DNA of 64,000 bases from Aquarana catesbeiana. Its lineage: Eukaryota; Chordata; Amphibia; Anura; Ranidae. Positions 57,778 to 64,000 of the stretch are shown here, piece by piece. The notes under the pieces were generated by a model. It was not told the DNA's origin and ran no database searches. It was given only the letters and a program-made list of their open reading frames with translations. Positions within the stretch are counted from its first letter, which is position 1, and each line of letters begins with the position of its first letter. The DNA lies in contig NC_133325.1 of the NCBI RefSeq assembly GCF_042186555.1, forward strand, positions 292,460,109 to 292,524,108, given 5' to 3'. The position numbers and the translations under genes are program-made.

Positions 57778-59570
57778 TATATGCCAAAGCATGGGGGCAT
57801 CCGCCCTAAAAGTTACGAGCAAAGCGCTCCTCCGCCCCTGCTGCCCCCATGCTTCAGCATATATGCTCTTTTTTTTAACTGTGGTGGTGAAATCACCCCC
57901 TACAGAGCTGGAGTCACGGCTTTATGTATCGTGGGAGCACACGCTGTTGCTGTCAAGATAAATAAATCCGCGCTGCAACTGAAAGGCGTACCTGCTAAGC
58001 AAATGATGGTTAACAATAAAACACAGTAACATTACAGTATAACAGTAAGACATACCATACCTGCAAAGCAAATACAAAAAAACATAGTAAAAATAAAACA
58101 TTTTTTAACGCAACCTGTGCCTAAAATATATATATGCCGAAGCATGGGGGCATCCCCCAGCAAAAGGTAGGAGCAAATCGCTCCTCTGTCCCTGCTGCCC
58201 CATGCTTTGGCATATATGCTCTTTTTTTAAACTGTGGTGGTGAAATCACCTCCAACAGCGCTGGAGTCATGGCTTTATGCATCGTGGGAGCAAACGCTGT
58301 TGCTGTCAAGATAAATAAATCCACGCTGCAACTGAATGGCGTACCTGCTAACCAAATGATGGTTAAAAATAAAACAAAGTAACATTACAGTATAACAGTA
58401 AGACATACCATACCTGCAAAGCAAATACAAAAAAACATAGTAAAAATAAAACATTTTTTAACGCAACCTGTGCCTAAAATATATATATGCCGAAGCATGG
58501 GGGCATTCCAAAGCAAAAGGTAGGAGCAAATCGCTCCTCTGCCCCTGCTGCCCCATTCTTTCGGCATATATGCTCTTTTTTTAAACTGTGGTGGTGAAAT
58601 CACCTCCGACACCGCTGGAGTCATGGCTTTATGCATCGTGGGAGCAAACGCTGTTGCTGTCAAAATAAATAAATCCACGCTGCAACTGAATGGCGTACCT
58701 GCTAAGCAAATGATGGTTAACAATAAAACAAAGTAACATTACAGTATAACAGTAAGACATACCATACCTGCAAAGCAAATACAAAAAAACATACTAAAAA
58801 TAAAACATTTTTTAACGCAACCTGTGCCTAAAATATATATATATGCCGAAGCATCGGGGCATCCCCCAGCAAAAGGTAGGAGCAAATCGCTCCTCTGCCC
58901 CTGCTGCCCCATGCTTCGGCATATATGCTCTTTTTTTAAACTGTGGTGGTGAAATCACCTCCGGCAGAGCTGGAGTTATGGCTTTATGCATCGTGGGAGC
59001 AAACGCTGTTGCTGTCAAGATAAATAAATCCAAGCTGCAACTGAATGGCGTACCTGCTAAGCAAATGATGGTTAACAATAAAACAAAGTAACATTACAGT
59101 ATAACAGTAATACATACCATACCTGCAAAGTAAATACAAAAAAACAGAGTAAAAATAAAACATTTTTTAACGCAACCTGTGCCTAAAATATATATATGCC
59201 GAAGCATGGGGGCATCCCCCAGGAAAAGGTAGGAGCAAATCGCTCCTCTGCCCCTGCTGCCCCATGCTTTGGCATATATGCTCTTTTTTTTAACTGTGGT
59301 GGTGAAATCACCTCCGACAGCGCTGGAGTCAAGGCTTTATGTATCGTGGGAGCAAACGCTGATGCTGTCAAGATAAATAAATCTGTGCTGAAGCTGAATG
59401 GCGTACCTGAAAGCAAAAAAATGGTTAACAATAAAACACAGTAAACAGTAAAGTATAAAAAAATTACAAACCTGAAAAGCAAACATGATAAAACATAATA
59501 ACAATAATACATTGCAGAATAGAATACAGTAAAAAAGAGCAGAACAATAGAGAGAGAATAGAGAGAGAGA
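57778..59570. repeat. Five-copy 353-bp tandem array
   Basis: Units start at about 57778, 58131, 58484, 58840 and 59193 (spacing 353, 353, 356 and 353). Each begins with the hairpin ATGCC(A/G)AAGCATGGGGGCA ... CCCATGCTT(C/T)(A/G)GCATAT and includes AACTGTGGTGGTGAAATCACC and GTGGGAGCA(A/C)ACGCTG. An 82-codon plus-strand frame is open in four of the five copies and frameshifted in the third. The array lies in the 3' region of the piggyBac transposase gene. Confidence 0.93.
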
Positions 59571-59764
59571 GAGAACAATAAAACGACAACTATTCTTGTT
59601 TTTTTATTTTATTTTTTTTGTGTATTTTTTTTTTTTACACTTTTTTTTGTAACTGTAACTTTTGTAACTGTAACCGGATCCAGGTTCGGGTCTCTCAAAA
59701 TGCGATGGCATCTTGGGAGACCCTGTGAAAGTGTGTCCTAGTCTGTGCAATGCTGTACCCTACG
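59571..59764. other. AT- and GA-rich spacer after the tandem array
   Basis: Low-complexity T-rich sequence near 59595-59660, just downstream of the transposase stop; probably its 3' region. Confidence 0.4.
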
Positions 59765-61651
59765 CTAAAACTCAACTAGTGTATGGTAGCGCTCAAAACA
59801 TTCACCAATGCAAAGACCAGGATTGTCAGGACAGGAGGGACAATAATAGCGGGTGTCATGCCTATATCCTATATATTTTCTTTGGGGGGCTCGTTGGGTA
59901 GGGGTACTCGGGAGGACATAAGGAAAATGCCTCTCATGCAGCCAGCTTACTGCATTTGGTTGGGGAAGGTGAGGTGGAGCACCGTCTGGAAACAGAAGGG
60001 CTCTGACGATCTCTTCCTGGAATTTAAGGAAGGATCCAGTCCATCCTGAAGCTCTGTATAGCACATGAGCGTTCAGCAAAGCCAATTGAAATAAGTATAC
60101 AGACACTTTTTTATACCAGCGTCTGGCCTTACGGGCAACTAGGTACGGTGCCAACAACTGGTCGTTGAGGTCCATCCCTCCCATATTTTGGTTATATTCG
60201 TGGACACAGAGGGGTTTCTCCAAAACACCAGTCGCTGTAGTAATTTGGACAGTCGTGTCTGCATGAAGGAAGGTGAGAACGAAAAAAATTCTTATTATCC
60301 CTCCACTTCATGGCGAGCAAGTTATTACACTTCAAGCAGGCTCTCTCCCCCAGCCTAAGACGGGAATCTTCAAGCCACTGGGGAAAGCCCCGGTGATTAG
60401 ATCGCACAATGCCCCATGCTCCAATCTGATGATCAAACAAGTTACTAAAAAGTGGCACGCTTGTGTAATAATTGTCCACGTACAAGTGGTACCCCTTTCC
60501 AAATTAGGGTGACACCAAGCCCCACACAATCTTGCCAGCGCTTCCTATGTATCAGGGCAGTTTGTCGGCTCTATGTGACTATCTCTTCCCTCATAAACCA
60601 TAAAACTACAGGTATAGCCTGTGGCCCTGTCACAGAGCTTATACATCTTGACCCCATATCTGACACGCTTGCTGGGAAGGTACTGTTTGAATGACAAGCA
60701 GCCAGAAAACTTAATCAGGGACTCATCAATGCAGACAACTTGATGGGGAGTAAACAAGTCTGCAAAACGTTGGTTGAAGTGGTTTACGAGGGGCCGAATT
60801 TTGTAGAGCCGATCGTATCCAGGGTCTCCACGAGGATGACAGAGTTCATTGTTGTTGAAGTGCATGAACCACAAAATCTGCTCGTATCGTGCCCTGGCCA
60901 TGGAAGCAGAGAACACGGGCATATGGTGAATTGGGTCAGTGGACCAATATTACCACAACTCACTCTTTTTGGTTATGTCCATGAGGAGGGATAGGCCCAG
61001 AAAGATCTTAAATTCAGAAACCGTAATTGGTTTCCAATATCTGGCAAGGGAGGACTGGGGAATAGTGGCAATGTGTTGACCAGCGTACAAATTGCTTTGG
61101 TCCACAATAGATCTATAGAGATCTTCGGTGAAAAACAGCGAATAAAAATCAAGTGATGTAAAATCAATTGTTTCCACCTGAATGTCGGTTTGGCCAGTGA
61201 ATGGGGGAAGTACGGGTGCTGCAGAAGTGGTGGGTTCCCAATTAGGATAGGCGAATACAGCAAGAAGGGTACTATGGGCACGATGGGCCTGTGTTTGTCT
61301 TCTTGGTGGCAGCAGGACACTACTTGTGCTTGCCACCTCACCAGCTTGAATGGCACTTATGGGACTCGCCATGTCACCAAGTGTTACTGCAGTGCTGGAT
61401 GTATGACCAGGGTGTACTAGGCCACTGGTGTTTGCCAGTTCACCAGAAGGAATAGCGGCACTAGTACTTCTCTGCTCCATATGAGAGCCCTGCGGTTCTT
61501 GCACCTCAACAGCAAAAGAAGATTGGGGTCTGGTACGCCTGACCACAACTATGTCGTCAGAGCTATCTGTCATGGAGCCGCTGCTGTCTACAGGTTCGTA
61601 TTCTGAGCCTGAATCTGACAGATGAGTGACTTCCTCTTCACTATCTGTCAT
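59765..61651 (-). pseudogene. piggyBac transposase (PGBD-like), several lesions
   Basis: MTDSEEEVTHLSDSGSEYEP (61651) opens an acidic, Ser-rich N-terminus, followed by YWKPITVSEFKIFLGLSLLM. A TAA after KSELW (near 60950) is in frame with the continuation YWSTDPIHHMPVFSASMARA. Catalytic blocks are VVCIDESLIKFSG (about 60735), LYVDNYYTSVPLF (about 60485, after shifts near 60520) and, after another shift, NQNMGGMDLNDQ (about 60195). A Cys-rich finger (YYCPSCPDNPGLCIGECF) ends the protein at 59765. All three Asp are kept. It belongs to a different piggyBac lineage from the gene at 44746-47698: outside the shared motifs the two proteins differ widely. Confidence 0.9.
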
Positions 61652-62902
61652 GCTAAGAAACGTGTAGGCCTCTTCACTACTGTACCTTTGATTTGCCAGG
61701 TAAAAAAGCTCCTGACTGTTAGCGAATGTATCAAAACGCTACCAAAAAAACTGTTAGCGATCGCAGGGATCAGGCCTGACTCTGCAAATGCTGCAGTTAT
61801 GTGTTTAATGTTTTGTAAGTGACAGTGATTGATCAAAAACTGCACTTGGGTGGGCTGGGCTGGGCGGAGGGGCAAAACGCAGGTGCTAGCAGGTATCTGG
61901 TCTGATTCCGCTAACACTGTGTTTTTGGGAACCCTAAACTGCTGGGGACATTAGTATAAATTTGATCAGATCAGATACTGATCCGTTCAGATACTATACC
62001 ACTAAGGGAGGTGCATGCTCCGTGCATGGGTGTTAGTGGTACTGGCACTAACCTGATGCTGCCTGGGTCGATGCAGACCCTATCTGACCCTAAAACCTAA
62101 CTTATATCACCCTCCGGGTGATCAGGGGGTTAAACCTTTATTAGGTAATAAACGACTGGTGCCCTGACACTATAAAAAGCAAACTAACTAACCAGCGTCA
62201 CCCGTAACAGTTATACGGTGATCACTGGTGAAAGAGTTAACTAGGGGGCAATCGGGGGTTAAAACCTTTACTAGGTAGTATATGGGGGTACTTGACGCTA
62301 TAAAAAGCTGACGGCGAACCTAAATACTTACCTGCCTAACTAGCGTCACCTGTGACACTAATACAGCGATCATAAAAATGATCGCTTAGTGACACTGGCG
62401 ACGGGGGGTTGATCAAGGGCTTAAACCTTTATTGTTGGGGTTAGGGTTGTACCCTAGACCTAAAGGGGCCTAACACTAACTGCCCTACCACTTATAACAG
62501 TCACAAATGACACCAATGCAATAATCAGTAAAAAAAAAAACCTGCTATTGGTGTCACTGTGACAGGGGGTGATTGGGGCGTGAAAAGTGTGCCTGCGTGT
62601 TCTACTGTAAGTGTAGTGTTGGTGCAGACTTACTTGATTTCATTACTTCCTCCACTTCTATTTACATTACAGAAGCCGAGGTAGCTTGTCATTCGCCAGG
62701 AAAGATCGTGAGGGGGTGGCCATGAATCAGTGGCCTCCCCCTCAGCACGGATCGCTCCTGGTGCTAATCCGACCACCACAGGCACCAGGGGGGGTCCGAT
62801 CGGACCCCCAACACACGGGCAGGCAGGGACGTACAGGTAAGCCCTTATGCCTGCCCATGCCATTGTGCCGACGTACATCAGCGTGCGGTGGTCGGCAACT
62901 GG
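61652..62902. other. piggyBac 5' region with short tandem repeats
   Basis: Upstream of the transposase start. About three imperfect 125-160 bp repeats lie at 62110-62440, each with GGGGTTAAACCTTTA, CTATAAAAAG and CTAACTAGCGTCACC; the CTATAAAAAG word could act as a TATA box for the minus-strand gene only if read in inverse, so I do not call a promoter. A short hairpin GCGATCATAAAAATGATCGC is near 62367. Confidence 0.5.
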
Positions 62903-63809
62903 TTAAAAACCTAATTACCCTAATAACACTACTGCTTTACTTGCACTAAACTGGTTGAGGAGGCCACATTCTCAAGAAAGTGGGTCCATATTGTGCCCTC
63001 TTTTTACATGAGATTGTAGGCCACACCCACCCTACCAAGAAAACCTTCTCCCAGATACAAGTAAATTAAATAAAACACCAACCAATAGCTTGGCAAAAGA
63101 TTAGCCGTGGCACTTTTATTGGTTTAAATAGCAACATCTTTTATAACTCTTTTATTATCAACAAATAACGGCATAAATTCAAAGAAACAGCAGATTTTCC
63201 TGCTCAGTTTTCAGAATTCGAGCAGCAGTACCACATATTTACATACAAATATCTGTCCCCCCTAGAAATCCAGGGTGACCCTACCACATAATAGTATGCA
63301 CGACTGGGGTGGGAGGGCGCTAGCTTTCTTCTTCCTTCTGTGATTCTGCTGGGAAAAGAGGGCAATTCCCTTTCCAGCTGCCCTTATATAGCCTCTTAAC
63401 GGTTTTCCAGGAAAATTTCCCAGCTTCTAATTGGGTCCTGCCAGCTCCTTTTAATCCTGTCCTTAAAGGGACCGTGTCCTTTAAAAACCTAATTACACTA
63501 ATAACACTACTGGTTTACTTGCACTAAACTGGGTGGGGAGGACACATTCTCAAGAAAGTGGGTCCATATTGTGCCCCCTTTTTACATGAGATTGCAGGCC
63601 ACTCCCACCCTACCAAGAAAAACTTCCCTCAGGTACAAGTGAATGAAATAAAACACCAACCAATAGCTTGGCAAAAGATTAGCCACGACAATGTTATTGG
63701 TTTAAAAAGTAACATCTTTTATAACTCTTTTATTATCAACACATAACGGCATAAATTCAAAGAAACAGCAGATATTCCTGCTCAGTTTTCAGAACTCAAG
63801 CAGCAGTAC

Positions 63810-64000
63810 TAGGGATGAGCTTCGAGTTTGAGTCGAACTTATGTTCAACTCGAACATCAGCTGTTCGCCAGTTCGCCAACAGCGAACAATTTGGGGTGTT
63901 TGTGGCAAATTCGAAAGCCGTGGAACACCCATTAAAAGTCTATGGGAGAAATCAAAAGTGCTAATTTTAAAGGCTTATATGCAAGTTATTGTCATAAAAA
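63810..64000. mobile_element. hAT-family end, cut by the window edge
   Basis: TAGGGATGAGCTTCGAGTTTG at 63810 matches, in reverse, the right ends at 33600 and 40778. GTCGAACT...ATGTTCAACTCGAACATC and the CAAAAGTGCTAATTTTAAAGGC segment continue it. The expected 8-bp target would be AGCAGTAC (63802-63809); the other end is outside the window. It interrupts the third 0.58-kb repeat unit. Confidence 0.8.

Larger units (their letters stand above)
54194..62902 (-). mobile_element. piggyBac element, 8.7 kb, with empty site next door
   Basis: TTAA lies at both borders (54190-54193 and 62903-62906). In the neighbouring tandem unit the same place reads GTGTCCTTTAAAAACC (around 63475-63488) with a single TTAA, so everything between the two TTAA sites entered as one block. 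Ends are CCAC... on the left and, inverted, CCAG... on the right; similarity beyond TTAACCA is weak, so one end may be rearranged, or a TTAACCACTT-type element may be nested near 56462. The minus-strand transposase gene is at 61651-59765. Confidence 0.82.
53731..63809. repeat. 0.58-kb tandem repeat, 2.4 copies, interrupted
   Basis: Unit 1 is 53731-54193 plus 62907-63017 (about 574 bp without the insertion), unit 2 is 63018-63595 (578 bp), and unit 3 runs from 63596 until a hAT end at 63810. Each unit starts AGGCCAC(A/T)CCCACCCTA and includes AACCAATAGCTTGGCAAA, CTGTCCCCCCTAGAAATCC and TTAAAGGGACCGTGTC. Copies are about 90-95 percent alike. No coding sequence. Confidence 0.9.

Noticed and set aside
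57781..59444. Five tandem 82-residue genes
   Set aside because: The frame is broken in one unit, no start context or domain is evident, and near-identical repeats keep frames open by descent; reported only as a finding to test.

Overview
The window reads as vertebrate repeat-rich DNA, most likely from a frog or toad with a large genome. The grounds are the repeat set (L1-clade and CR1 LINEs, hAT, Tc1/mariner, piggyBac, PIF/Harbinger, probable Penelope-like insertions), long TA microsatellites, and an intronless TRIM-family retrocopy with B-box and SPRY domains. The species cannot be fixed from the sequence alone. I find no intact host gene, no tRNA or rRNA gene and no CRISPR. Nearly every long reading frame is a transposable-element gene or its remains.

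Layout: 1-8730 is a minus-strand L1-clade LINE running off the left edge. A CR1 LINE (about 4236-7527) sits in its ORF1 and a 406-bp solo LTR (1932-2337) in its endonuclease. 9400-10990 is the 3' part of a second L1, hit by a TTAA-type MITE. 11221-19684 is a complete 8.46-kb PIF/Harbinger transposon. 19960-21138 holds two MITE-like hairpins and 21537-21832 a TA tract. 22225-33600 is an 11.4-kb hAT element with a degenerate transposase gene; inside it lie a palindromic hAT derivative, a probable Penelope-like insertion, a Tc1 element and several minisatellites. 33761-41815 is a run of Tc1 copies, one holding a piggyBac-type relic and one a 2.6-kb palindromic hAT derivative. 43052-48084 is a piggyBac element with a tandem duplication and an insertion carrying an inverted copy of nearby transposase sequence. 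49221-51280 is the TRIM retropseudogene. 54194-62902 is a second piggyBac element inside a 0.58-kb tandem repeat, and a third hAT end starts at 63810.

The most remarkable object is the Harbinger element. Its two genes, a transposase on + and a MADF/Myb-like protein on -, are spliced and interlocked: exons of each lie in introns of the other. The first intron of each gene is filled by about 2.3-2.4 kb of a 35-42 bp tandem unit that carries two telomere hexamers (CCCTAA on the coding strand). The arrays are inverted to one another, so TTAGGG runs outward toward both ends of the transposon, the polarity of a linear chromosome.

Many nesting events can be proved inside the window, because removing the insert and one target-site copy restores the interrupted reading frame (solo LTR in L1, MITE in L1, the insertion in the hAT gene, the insertion in the piggyBac gene) or because an empty site exists next door (piggyBac at 54194). 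This gives a relative order of insertion without any outside data.
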